Assembly (NCBI RefSeq): GCF_900104025.1
Contig: NZ_FNIQ01000008.1
Span: forward strand, 62,001 to 126,000
Source: Geodermatophilus sp. DSM 45219
Lineage (GTDB): Bacteria; Actinomycetota; Actinomycetes; Mycobacteriales; Geodermatophilaceae
Length of the DNA: 64,000 bases
Direction of reading: 5' to 3'
Shown here: in pieces, positions 1 to 7,449 of the stretch
Numbering within the stretch: position 1 is the stretch's first letter
Layout of the letters: each line of letters opens with the position of its first letter
Program-made: the position numbers and the translations under genes
Notes under the pieces: model-generated
Seen by the model: only the letters and a program-made list of their open reading frames with translations
Told to the model about the DNA's origin: nothing
Databases searched by the model: none

Positions 1-1
1 C

Positions 2-280
2 TCGCTGGTGCTGCTGGTCTTCGCCTCCGCCCTGCTGTTGGGGATGATCCCCATCACCCCTGGCGGGCTCGGCTTCGTCGAGGCCGGCCTGTACGGAACC
101 CTCACGCTCGCCGGCGTGGCCACCGGTCAGGCGGTCCTGGCCACGCTGATGTATAGGTTGGCCTCCTACTGGCTGCCCATCCTCGCCGGGCCGGTCGCCT
201 ACCTGCTCTTCCGCTCCCGATACGGACCCCGCCGGAAGGCCGGTGGGCTCGCCGGTAGCACGCCAGGGAGCGCGGCATGA
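2..280 (+). CDS. C-terminal part of a YbhN/UPF0104-type membrane protein (5' truncated by window edge)
   Basis: The frame is open from the first bases of the window and ends at TGA 278-280. About 90 residues are visible. They are hydrophobic, with a Pro/Gly-rich turn (PITPGGLGFVEAGL) followed by two membrane segments and a basic tail. The PxTPGGLGxxE turn is characteristic of the lysylphosphatidylglycerol synthase transmembrane domain (YbhN/UPF0104) family, in which it lies near the C terminus. The family are integral membrane proteins, some of them lipid flippases or synthases; the substrate cannot be told from this fragment. The stop overlaps the next start (ATGA), so the two genes are probably co-transcribed and translationally coupled. 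Confidence 0.7.
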   Translation, partial: SLVLLVFASALLLGMIPITPGGLGFVEAGLYGTLTLAGVATGQAVLATLMYRLASYWLPILAGPVAYLLFRSRYGPRRKAGGLAGSTPGSAA

Positions 281-1587
281 GGCCGGTCGCCCGCGGGATC
301 GTCTGGCTGGCGGTGTTCGTCGGGATCTGCCTGGCTCCGCTGGTGTTCGCGCTGGTGGGCACCAACCGGGCGGGACAGGGCTTTTGGACCGACTTCTCCG
401 TCGCGCTCGGCTTTGTCGGGCTGGCGCTGATGGGGGTGGAGTTCGCGCTCGTCGCCCGCATCCGCGCGGTGGCTGAGCCGTTCGGCACCGACGCGGTGGT
501 CCAGTTCCACCGGCACATCGGCTACATCGGACTGACCTTCGTCATGGTCCATGTGGCGCTGTCGGCGGACTGGGGCCTGGTCGCCGCCCTGTTCTCTCCG
601 GACACGCCGTGGCGGGTCCGGTTCGGGGTGGCGGCGGCGCTCGCCCTGCTCGTCCTGGTAGCGACGTCGGTGTGGCGCCGGCGGCTGTGGCTGTCCTACG
701 AGGCCTGGCAGCTGACGCACGCCGTCCTGGCGGTCGTTGCGGTCCTCGCCGCCCTGATTCATGTGTTGCTGGTCAATTATTACGTCGACAGCGTCGGGAA
801 GCAGGTGCTCTGGGGCCTGATGTCGGCGACGTTCGTCGGGCTGCTGATCTGGGTGCGGATCTTGCGGCCGTTGCGGCTGCGCCGCCGGCCCTGGACCGTG
901 GACCGGGTCGTCCCCGAGCCCGGAGGCACCACCGTCCTCGCCCTCCGCGCCGAGGGGCACGACGGACTGCAGTTCGCCCCGGGGCAGTTCGCCTGGATCA
1001 CCGTCGGCCGGTCCCCGTTCACCGTCACCTCCCACCCCTTCTCCCTGGCCTCCAGCGCCGAGGACGGCGGCACGATCGCCGTCGCCATCAAGGCCGCCGG
1101 CGACTTCACCTCCACCGTGGGCGGGGTGGCACCGGGCACCACCGTCTACGTCGATGGCCCGCATGGGGCGTTCTCGATCGACCAGTACGAGGGTGCCGGG
1201 TACGTCCTGATCGCCGGCGGCGTCGGTCTCGCCCCGGCGATGAGCATGGTTCGGACGCTGGCCGATCGCGGCGACGTCCGGCCCGTGGTGCTCTTCGCCG
1301 CCAACAGGGACTGGGACAGTATCCCGTTCCGTGCGGAACTCGACGAGCTGACCGACCGGATGAACCTGCGGGTCGTGCACGTGCTCGAGCAGCCACCTTC
1401 GGATTGGACTGGGGAAACCGGGTACGTCACCGTCGACGTGCTGCGCCGCCACCTGCCTTCCGGGTACCGGCGGTTCCAGTTTTTCGCCTGCGGCCCCAAC
1501 CCGATGCTCGACGCGATGGAAGCCGCTCTTCCCACGATCGGCGTGCCCGCCGACCGCATCCACACCGAACGGTTCGCCTGGGTCTGA
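277..1587 (+). CDS. Ferric-reductase-like transmembrane flavoprotein (FAD/NAD(P)H oxidoreductase)
   Basis: A 436-residue protein. The first ~205 residues form about six membrane segments with histidines in segments near residues 70-85 and 150-165, as in heme-binding ferric reductase/NOX-type domains. A soluble reductase follows: an FAD motif HPFSLAS at about residue 253, a GGVGLAP nucleotide motif near 313, and a C-terminal FACGPNPML motif near 403 typical of ferredoxin-NADP reductase folds. Expected role: moving electrons from cytosolic NAD(P)H across the membrane, possibly to metal ions or oxygen; the acceptor is not shown. The ATG at 277 overlaps the previous stop. A tiny membrane ORF follows and may be a partner. 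Confidence 0.8.
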   Translation: MRPVARGIVWLAVFVGICLAPLVFALVGTNRAGQGFWTDFSVALGFVGLALMGVEFALVARIRAVAEPFGTDAVVQFHRHIGYIGLTFVMVHVALSADWGLVAALFSPDTPWRVRFGVAAALALLVLVATSVWRRRLWLSYEAWQLTHAVLAVVAVLAALIHVLLVNYYVDSVGKQVLWGLMSATFVGLLIWVRILRPLRLRRRPWTVDRVVPEPGGTTVLALRAEGHDGLQFAPGQFAWITVGRSPFTVTSHPFSLASSAEDGGTIAVAIKAAGDFTSTVGGVAPGTTVYVDGPHGAFSIDQYEGAGYVLIAGGVGLAPAMSMVRTLADRGDVRPVVLFAANRDWDSIPFRAELDELTDRMNLRVVHVLEQPPSDWTGETGYVTVDVLRRHLPSGYRRFQFFACGPNPMLDAMEAALPTIGVPADRIHTERFAWV

Positions 1588-1610
1588 ACGCTTACGACGG
1601 AGGAACGACC

Positions 1611-1700
1611 ATGCGCCACGCCTACATGGCTCGCATCACCCTCGGCGCCGGCCTGCTGTTGACCCTGGCCTGCCTGGCGTTTGCTGCCATCCAGAATTGA
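1611..1700 (+). CDS. 29-residue single-pass membrane peptide
   Basis: ATG 1611 is preceded by a clear ribosome site (GGAGGAAC, about 7 bases upstream). It encodes 29 residues: a short basic N terminus (MRHAYMAR) and one hydrophobic stretch of about 18 residues, ending in IQN. It begins 23 bases after the ferric-reductase-like gene, so it could be a small subunit or stabiliser of that protein. This is inference from position and ribosome site. I know of no family match. Confidence 0.45.
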   Translation: MRHAYMARITLGAGLLLTLACLAFAAIQN

Positions 1701-1743
1701 GCGGCCCCGGCGCAGCGGACCAAGACGCGGAGAGGTAGGACCG

Positions 1744-2304
1744 GTGCCCTCGACCCTGTTGCTCCTCAGTGCCGGCGGTGACCTGAGCAGGCGCTACCTT
1801 CTGCCGGCCCTCGCGCATCTGCAGCGCGCGGGCCGACTGCCCGACGCCCTCACCATCATCGGCGTCGGCCGTGAGGATGGGGACGATGACGCCTTCAGGC
1901 AGCAGGCTGCCGCTGCACTCGCCGAGCACGCCGCCGAGGTCGACTTCGCCCATCGGGCGGCGTTGTGCCGCCAGCTGCGGTATGTGGCCGCCGACGTCAC
2001 CTCCGCCGAGGACCTGCGGCCGATCGTGCGGTGCGCCGACGGGCCAGTCCTCGTCTACCTCGCGCTCCCGCACACGCTCTTCGCGGCCACCGTCACAGCC
2101 CTGCTCGCCCTCGGCGGCGACTCGTTGACCGGCTTCGCCCTCGCTCTGATCCTCGGCACCATCGCCGGCACCATCTCCACGGTGTCGGTCGCCGTCCCGC
2201 TCACCGTGGCTTTGGACCGACGCTGGCCGCCGCGGCCCGAGGCTCCGGTCGCCGCCGGGCGGCGGACCTCCAGTCCGCGTCGCGAGGACGGCGCTGTGGT
2301 CTGA
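1744..2304 (+). pseudogene. Chimeric remnant: N-terminal glucose-6-phosphate dehydrogenase joined to SecF-like C terminus
   Basis: GTG 1744 follows an AGAGGTAGGA ribosome site. Residues 1 to about 115 match the start of glucose-6-phosphate dehydrogenase: a GxxGDLxxRxLLPAL nucleotide-binding motif (here SAGGDLSRRYLLPAL), then LRYVAADVT and LVYLALPHTLF in family order. The 'EKPFG' segment and all catalytic parts are absent. After about residue 118 the sequence becomes GGDSLTGFALALILGTIAGT followed by a membrane tail, which resembles the last transmembrane part of SecF/RND-type translocase subunits. The frame is uninterrupted (186 residues), so the join is in frame. It cannot be a working dehydrogenase. 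It is best read as a recombination or deletion scar, although a short membrane protein may still be made. Confidence 0.6.
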
Positions 2305-2394
2305 CTGTTAGGTGAGCAAGGCCGTCCACCGGACCTGTGGGTCTGGAGCGCACCCAGTTACAAAATCATCACGGAGGACGACGCTCCGGTCGAG

Positions 2395-2817
2395 ATGTCG
2401 AGCCTGCTCGTGGTCGAGGCATGCGCTCGGGGGGCCGCCGCCAGCCAGGAAGTCACCATCGGCGACGTCGCCCGCGTGGCCGACGTGGCGCCCTCCACGG
2501 CCAGTCGGCTCGTCGACCGAGCCCAATCGACCGGTCTCCTGCGTGTTCCGTCCACGCTTGACGCTCGAAGAACCGCGCTGATCCTCACCGCGGCCGGCGC
2601 GGGATTGCAGGCTCGCTCCATTCGGGCCCGGCTCGCCTGGTTGGCCGATCGGCTTGACGAGCTTTTCCGCCTCAGGCTGGAAAGACGGCGAGGGCGCGGA
2701 CCGGGCGGAGGGCAGCCAATCGCCTCGACTGGTGGTGTTGTGTGCCAGCGTGTGTGCCACAGCATGGCGTTCACGGTCATCCAGCACCGTTCGCCCCCGA
2801 CCGGCCTGCCTCGTTGA
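2395..2817 (+). pseudogene. MarR-family winged-helix regulator, probably degraded
   Basis: The first ~75 residues after ATG 2395 fit the MarR DNA-binding core: VTIGDVARVADVAPSTASRL for helices 2-3 and the recognition helix, then DRAQSTGLLRV and a wing with DARRTALILTAAG. The usual N-terminal dimerisation helix is missing or very short, and the last ~50 residues (from about 2690) turn Arg/Gly/Pro-rich and no longer look like the family's C-terminal helix. The frame upstream of 2395 is open, so an earlier non-ATG start is possible. It sits in a scar region with other broken genes, hence the pseudogene call. A short functional regulator cannot be excluded. Confidence 0.5.
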
Positions 2818-2921
2818 CCTGCACATCCGTACGGGGGCGGACAACCGCGAACCGCACACCAGCGAACTCGCAATCTGGCGGTTGGTGATTCTGTCCTCGG
2901 CAGTAACGTAGCGACAGGTGG

Positions 2922-3209
2922 TCAATGGCCGGAGCGATACGCATCTCGACGATGGGCGACATCGACGACGGTCACCGTGTGGATGTCCTCGTCAATGCGG
3001 TAGATGACCCGGTAGGTGCCGCGGCGCGCGCTGTGCCGGTCCTCGAGCGGGGGACGAAGCCGCTTGCCGACCCGATGGGGGTTGTCCAGCAGCGGGCCGG
3101 TGATGAACTTATATGCGGCCGCGGCGACCGCCTCGGGCAGGTTCTCGGCGAGCTGGCGGCGGGCGGTCGGCGTGATCGCTAGGTCGTAGTCCGCCCGCTC
3201 CTCGGTCAC
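2922..3209 (-). CDS. RelE/ParE-family toxin
   Basis: A 95-residue basic protein with the RelE fold signature: N-terminal YDLAITPTARRQLAENLP, a central basic segment with GKRLRPPLED and HSARRGTYRVIYRID, and a short β-strand VTVVDVAHRRDAY at the end. RelE-type toxins cut mRNA on the ribosome; the C-terminal His-Arg-Arg-x-x-x-Tyr pattern fits the catalytic end of that family. GTG start at 3209 overlaps the antitoxin stop by four bases (GTGA), the usual antitoxin-first arrangement. The pair is likely autoregulated by the antitoxin. Length is normal for the family (85-95 residues). Confidence 0.85.
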   Translation of the reverse strand: MTEERADYDLAITPTARRQLAENLPEAVAAAAYKFITGPLLDNPHRVGKRLRPPLEDRHSARRGTYRVIYRIDEDIHTVTVVDVAHRRDAYRSGH

Positions 3210-3490
3210 GAACTGGAGCCGAGGCGCCGACGCATGGCCGCGTCCAGCTCCTCGCGCGTCTCCACATCGCCACGGGCCAGCTCGGTATCCGAGGCGTGCA
3301 ATCGCCGCATCGTCTCGGCATCGGCCAGGATCTCGATCGTCTCCTCAAGCGACTCGAGATCCTCCGTCGCCACCAGGACGGCCGACGGCTTGCCGTGGAC
3401 CGTCACGTAGACCCGCTCGTGCTGGCCGCTGACCCGGGCCACAAGGGCCGACAGGTGCGCCTTGGCGTCCGCGAGCGACAGAGTCGTCAT
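3206..3490 (-). CDS. Phd/YefM-family antitoxin
   Basis: About 94 residues from ATG 3490 (MTTLSLADAKAHLSALV...), the start that fits the family; an in-frame extension to 3520 is possible but unlike it. The N terminus holds the Phd/YefM DNA-binding motif (SLADAKAHLSALVARV, then RVYVTVHGKPSAVLVATEDLES, of which the GKPxAVLV strand is diagnostic). The C-terminal half is acidic and helical and would wrap the RelE toxin encoded immediately downstream. It probably represses its own promoter just upstream (3491-3560). Toxin-antitoxin pairs are common on integrated elements, which fits the recombinase and attachment-like site next door. Confidence 0.85.
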   Translation of the reverse strand: MTTLSLADAKAHLSALVARVSGQHERVYVTVHGKPSAVLVATEDLESLEETIEILADAETMRRLHASDTELARGDVETREELDAAMRRRLGSSS

Positions 3491-3647
3491 GGTCGGAAGT
3501 ATGACCAAATAGCCGTGCATCGTCCAGGTGAGCGCATCACGAGCCCCGAGGTGAGGAGGCCGTCCGATCGTCAGCTGCTCAGGCGGCGCTCAACGGTCGG
3601 TCAGGCGGCTGCCGTGTGGTGCCACCATGGTGGCCTGACGACGGTAT

Positions 3648-4579
3648 TCATGGTCGTCCGCAGGAGTCCGCAGATGACAACGCAACCTTCTGACCTGCGC
3701 AAATGAACTCTGGCGTACCGCCCTGGACCCCACTCAGCCGCCCTGGCAGTGTGGGGGTCAGGGGTTCGAGTCCCCTCGGTTCCACCCGATGACCAGGCCG
3801 TTCTCCCTCTGCAGAGCGGCCTGAGTCATCCCTGGTCGTAGTCCGCCCACCCTCACCCGGCAGCAGCAGGCCGCCCATCCGGTCGGCGGCCTCGCGGGCC
3901 AGGGCCGGCATGACGTGGCTGTAGACGTCCATCGTCGTGCGCATCCGGCTGTGGCCGAGCAGCTCCATGACGACGCGCGGGCGGACGTTCTCGCCCAGCA
4001 GCAACGTGGCGGCGCTGTGCCGGCCGTCGTGCAGGCGGACGTGCCGGACGCCGGGGCACCGGAGCAGACGGGCCCAGTCGTCGTGGTCGGGCTTCCTGTC
4101 GACCGGCCGGCCGTTGGGCCGGGCGAAGGCCAGGTCCTCGTCCTGCCACTCGCAGCCGGCCAGCATCCGCTCCCCGAGCTGCGCGGCCTTCGGGCTCTTG
4201 CCCGCGCCGGGCAGGCCGGTCACGAGCAGCCGGGTGCGTCGGCGGGCCACGGCCGTCGGGGACACCGGGTCCTCGTCGTTGCCGGGGACGGTGACGCGCA
4301 GCTGTTCGGCGAGGTCGTCGACGACGAGGGGCTGGAGGTCCTCGTCGAGCACGGTGAGGTCCACCCGACCGGGCTCGGCCGCCAGCGCCGACCGGTACTG
4401 CTCCACGGCGGCTGTCCGGGCGCGGACGGCCGCCGCGGCCGGGCCGGCGCAGTCGGCGTACACCGGGACACCGCGGTCGACGAGCTCGCGCACCCAGGGG
4501 TCGACGTCACCGCCGTAGGCGTGTGGAACTGCCGCTCGAGGTGGGACAGGGCGGTCGCACCTTCTTCCGCCGGCACCAC
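3648..4579 (-). pseudogene. Frameshifted chimera: P-loop ATPase N-terminal part joined to tyrosine-recombinase (integrase) C-terminal domain
   Basis: Reading from ATG 4579 gives MVPAEEGATALSHLERQFHT. The frame then appears to shift near 4520 into a second frame that stays open to 3648. That frame carries a Walker A motif (LLVTGLPGAGKS, near 4200) as in NACHT-like or AAA proteins. It then passes directly into the C-terminal half of a phage-type integrase: a box with the catalytic Arg (HDGRHSAATLLL), the LLGHS box and the nucleophile Tyr (TTMDVYSHV). The first integrase catalytic Arg and the arm-binding domain are missing. The reading frame runs through the tRNA-like attachment fragment. It cannot be a complete recombinase; it looks like the fused remains of two element genes. 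Confidence 0.6.
3752..3786 (+). other. tRNA 3'-end fragment, probable attachment (att) site
   Basis: The stretch holds a perfect T-arm (AGGGG, loop TTCGAGT, CCCCT, 3760-3776) followed by an acceptor-like 3' strand CGGTTCCA (3777-3784). No D arm, anticodon arm or matching 5' acceptor strand (GGAACCG) lies upstream, so this is only the 3' end of a tRNA gene. Integrating elements commonly duplicate exactly this part of a tRNA, and it lies within the 3' end of a recombinase remnant. The identity of the donor tRNA cannot be given from 35 bases. Confidence 0.65.
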
Positions 4580-4710
4580 CGTTCCCTAGAGCAGGCTGGC
4601 GGCGACGTCGTGCCGGGGGCCTCCGTCGGCCGTCGTCAGTCCGGCGTCCGCGAGGCCGTTCCGCTCCACGGCCAGCACGAGTGCGGGGGACGGGTCGCTG
4701 ACCCGCTGCC

Positions 4711-5337
4711 TCAGGTCCGCCGGAGCGCCGCGACCTGCTCGGGCGTCAGCGGCCGCGTCCGCCGCCCGTGCAGCAGCAGGTGGATGCGGGCGGTCTCCTC
4801 GAGCTCCTCGACGGCATCGGCGGCCGACGCGAGGTCGGCGGCGGAGACGACAGGCCCGTGGTTGGCCAGCAGCATGGCGTGCGACGTGCGGGCCGTCCGT
4901 TCCGCCAGCTCCGCGAGCGAGCGGTCGCCCGGAGCGTGGTACGGCAACAGCGGCAGCCGCCCCACCCGCATGACGTAGTAGGCCGTCAGGGCCGGCAGCA
5001 CGTCGCGCGGGTCCAGGTCGGCCAGGCAGGACACCGCAGCCGCGTGGGTGCTGTGCGTGTGCACCACCGCGGCGTCCTGCGGCCGGGCCCGGTAGACGGC
5101 TGCGTGCAGGAACGCCTCCTTGGAGGGCCGTGGCCCGTCGAGGTGGCACCCCTGCAGGTCGACGAGGCTGAGCTGGTCGGTCGACAGCTGCCCGAGGTTC
5201 GACCCGGTCGGGGTCACCAGGAAGCCGCCGGGTACGCGCACGCTCAGGTTCCCCGTACGACCGGCGGTCAGGCCGCGGGCGAACAGCGACGCACCCAGCG
5301 CGACCACCTGCCCGCGCAGCTCCGGATGGTCCGCCAC
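4711..5337 (-). CDS. Class II aldolase/adducin-family protein, OtnC-like (3-oxo-tetronate-4-phosphate decarboxylase candidate)
   Basis: 208 residues, the usual length of bacterial class II aldolases. Zinc ligands are visible as H93 and H95 (VVHTHSTHA) and H160 (LLANHGPVV), with the catalytic acid E74 in PSKEAFLHAAVY. The phosphate-binding GNLS motif (residues 29-32) and TPTGSNLGQL are present. In known pathways the OtnC branch of this family decarboxylates 3-oxo-tetronate 4-phosphate made by a DUF1537 kinase, and such a kinase is encoded 3.4 kb away on the other strand. GTG 5337 starts four bases after the GntR stop, so it is in the regulator's operon. Fuculose- or ribulose-phosphate aldolase activity is an alternative. 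Confidence 0.75.
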   Translation of the reverse strand: MADHPELRGQVVALGASLFARGLTAGRTGNLSVRVPGGFLVTPTGSNLGQLSTDQLSLVDLQGCHLDGPRPSKEAFLHAAVYRARPQDAAVVHTHSTHAAAVSCLADLDPRDVLPALTAYYVMRVGRLPLLPYHAPGDRSLAELAERTARTSHAMLLANHGPVVSAADLASAADAVEELEETARIHLLLHGRRTRPLTPEQVAALRRT

Positions 5338-5341
5338 GTGC

Positions 5342-6229
5342 TCACCCCTCGTCTGCTCGGGGCTGCGGTGACCGCGTACCGAGCAGCAGGGCCAGCTCCT
5401 GGACCAGTTCGCGCACCCGTCCGAGTTCCTCGCCCCCGCCCGCTCCGGGCGGACGGGGCCCGACGTGCGCGTCCACGTCGAACACGGTGTCCGGCCGGTG
5501 CCAGGCGGTGAACCACTCGAGCCCGCGCCCGTACTGGTCCCGGGTCACCCCCTGCAGGAGGAGGACCGGCACGCCGACGCCCAGGTCCAGGTGGGTGGCC
5601 ACGGCCTCGTCCGCGGGCACCGCCTGCAGCTGACGCGGTCCGCCCTGCGGCTCCACACCCCGGGCCCGCATCCAGTCGTGCAGGGAGCCGCCGTCGAGGT
5701 CCTCGGCCGACAGGTGCGGGAAGAGCTCCCTCGGCAACCACGTGCGCATGAACACCAGCGGCTCGTCCTCCACCCGCCGGATCCGCTCGAGGCGCCAGGT
5801 GTCGGTCACCCCGAGCGCGACGGCCGCGGCGGACGGAGCTTCGTCGACCGCCAGCCCGACGATCTCGGTGCGCAACTGGTGGCCACTGGCCTCCACCTGC
5901 TGGCGGAGGCCCCCGGCCTGGTCGGCGCGCCGCCGGTGCTCGGCGCGTGGTGCGACGACGCTGCCGCGGCCGCGCTGACGGACGATCAGTCCGAGGTCGG
6001 CGAGGTCGCCCAGCGCCTGCCGGACCACGCTCCGCGAGACGCCGTAGCGCGCCTGCAGCGCCTCCTCGGTCGGCAGCGGGGCTCCGGGCGGCAGGGAGTG
6101 GCTGTCGATCTGGTGCCGGAGCGCGTCGCGGATCTGCGCGTACAAGGGCACACCGGCGGTGCGGCCGAGCTCCGGCGGCGGCGGGACGTCGTCCGTGACC
6201 TCGGACGCCATGGACCCCTCGACGGACAT
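5342..6229 (-). CDS. GntR/HutC-family transcriptional regulator
   Basis: 295 residues from ATG 6229, chosen because GGAGGAGGG lies just upstream and the winged helix then begins near residue 25. The N-terminal GntR domain reads PLYAQIRDALRHQID, LPTEEALQARYGVSRSVVRQAL (recognition helix) and GSVV (wing tip), with an unusually good consensus. A UTRA-type sensor domain follows (about residues 100-250) with EDEPLVFMRTWLP and a C-terminal RDQYGRGLEWFTAWHRPD, the HutC-subfamily hallmark. It likely binds a phosphorylated or free acid sugar. It is divergent from kdgT, with palindromes in between that are probable operators, and heads a two-gene unit with the class II aldolase. Confidence 0.85.
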   Translation of the reverse strand: MSVEGSMASEVTDDVPPPPELGRTAGVPLYAQIRDALRHQIDSHSLPPGAPLPTEEALQARYGVSRSVVRQALGDLADLGLIVRQRGRGSVVAPRAEHRRRADQAGGLRQQVEASGHQLRTEIVGLAVDEAPSAAAVALGVTDTWRLERIRRVEDEPLVFMRTWLPRELFPHLSAEDLDGGSLHDWMRARGVEPQGGPRQLQAVPADEAVATHLDLGVGVPVLLLQGVTRDQYGRGLEWFTAWHRPDTVFDVDAHVGPRPPGAGGGEELGRVRELVQELALLLGTRSPQPRADEG

Positions 6230-6309
6230 CCCGCCCTCCTCCCGTTGAGCGCCGCGGCGACGCACCGGCGCCGTCCCTCCCAGCATCGTGCCCTGTCCGG
6301 CACAGGGGG

Positions 6310-6371
6310 TTGACGGCGTGGCGCACGTCACCTTACCTTCGTACGGATAAATTGTACGGACACATTGTCCG
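6310..6371 (+). promoter_or_regulatory. Promoter of the permease/RuBisCO-like operon with two candidate GntR operators
   Basis: TTGACG (6310-6315) and TTACCT (6333-6338) are spaced by 17 bases. Directly downstream, over the expected transcription start, lies an inverted repeat CGTAC-N9-GTACG (6340-6358). A second palindrome, CGGACACATTGTCCG (6357-6371), abuts it. Their position at +1 fits repression by the divergent GntR/HutC protein. The promoter assignment is by eye. Confidence 0.6.
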
Positions 6372-6388
6372 GACCCATGGAGGTCACC

Positions 6389-7411
6389 GTGAGCGATGTC
6401 CTGCGGACGAGCCCGTCCACGTTCCCCATGTTCGAGGCGATGCGGCGGGTCCCGGGCGGCCTGATGCTCATCCCGCTGACGCTCGGCGTTCTCATGAACA
6501 CCTTCGCGCCGGACGCACTCGGGATCGGGGGCTTCACCACCGCCCTGTTCAAGGAGGGCGCCCTCGCCCTCATCGCCCTGCTGGTCCTGGCCACCGGGGC
6601 GTCCATCACCGGCACGCACAACGGCAAGGGCGCCGCCGGGACGACGCTGGTCGTCCTCCTCGCCAAGACCCTCATCCCCATCACGCTGTGCGTGGTCCTC
6701 GGACTCACGGTCGGCGTCGACGGGATCCTCGGCGTCTCGATCCTCGGGCTGATCGCCATCTTCGGGAACAGCAACGGCGCCATGTGGCTCGCCTTCGCCG
6801 GCGAGTACGGGGACGAACGGGACCGCGGCGCCTACGTCGCCAGCGCCTTCGACGACGGCCCCTTCCTCGCGCTGGTGTTCCTGGGCGCCTCGGGCCTGGC
6901 CGACATCCCCCTCCTGGCGCTGGTCGCCGCGCTGGTGCCCTTCCTCATCGGCCTGTTCATCGGCGCGGTGGACCGCGAGTGGACCAAGGTCCTGGACGCC
7001 GTGCCGAACGTCGTCATCCCGTTCATGTCCTTCGCGGTGGGTACCGGCATCGACCTGCGGACCGTCCTCACCGGGGGTGCCGCCGGCGCCGTCCTGGGTG
7101 TCGGCGTCGTCGTCCTCACCGGCGGGCTCACCTACCTCGGCTACCGGTTCCTGCTCCGCCGGGGCCGCGAGAGCGGCATCGGCTTCGCGGCCGGCACCAC
7201 CGCCGGCAACGCGGTGGCCGTTCCCGCCGCCGTCGCCGCCGCGGACCCGAACTTCGCGCCCTTCGTCGCCTCCGCGTCCGCCCAGGCCGCCACGGCCGTC
7301 CTCGTCACGGCCCTGCTGGCCCCCACCGTCGCGGCCTGGGTCATGAAGCGGGCGGGAGCCCTCGAGCCCGTCCCCCTGCCCGTGGTCCCGCCGAAACCCC
7401 ACCACGCGTGA
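6389..7411 (+). CDS. 2-keto-3-deoxygluconate permease-like transporter (KdgT family)
   Basis: 340 residues from GTG 6389, preferred because GGAGG (6379-6383) lies five bases before it; an in-frame ATG at 6377 is possible. About ten membrane segments in the KdgT pattern: RVPGGLMLIPLTLGVLMNTF at the start, a central IFGNSNGAMWLAFAGEYGDERDRGA loop with conserved charged residues, and a second-half GTTAGNAVAVPAAVAAADP motif. KdgT proteins import 2-keto-3-deoxygluconate or related acid sugars with protons. As the first gene of the operon it probably brings in the substrate that the following kinase and RuBisCO-like protein use. Confidence 0.85.
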   Translation: MSDVLRTSPSTFPMFEAMRRVPGGLMLIPLTLGVLMNTFAPDALGIGGFTTALFKEGALALIALLVLATGASITGTHNGKGAAGTTLVVLLAKTLIPITLCVVLGLTVGVDGILGVSILGLIAIFGNSNGAMWLAFAGEYGDERDRGAYVASAFDDGPFLALVFLGASGLADIPLLALVAALVPFLIGLFIGAVDREWTKVLDAVPNVVIPFMSFAVGTGIDLRTVLTGGAAGAVLGVGVVVLTGGLTYLGYRFLLRRGRESGIGFAAGTTAGNAVAVPAAVAAADPNFAPFVASASAQAATAVLVTALLAPTVAAWVMKRAGALEPVPLPVVPPKPHHA

Positions 7412-7449
7412 CCGCGCCATCCCACCCGCACCGATCGGAGGACCCCGAC

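Noticed and set aside
199-1563. A 454-residue minus-strand frame
   Set aside because: Shadow of the ferric-reductase-like gene; composition is typical of antisense reading in GC-rich DNA.
3710-3786. A complete tRNA gene ending at 3786
   Set aside because: Only the T arm and 3' acceptor strand are present; no matching 5' acceptor, D arm or anticodon arm lies upstream.
4586-5149. A minus-strand ORF overlapping the class II aldolase
   Set aside because: It is in another frame of the same strand over a well-supported aldolase; only the last ~35 residues look protein-like and no family fits.
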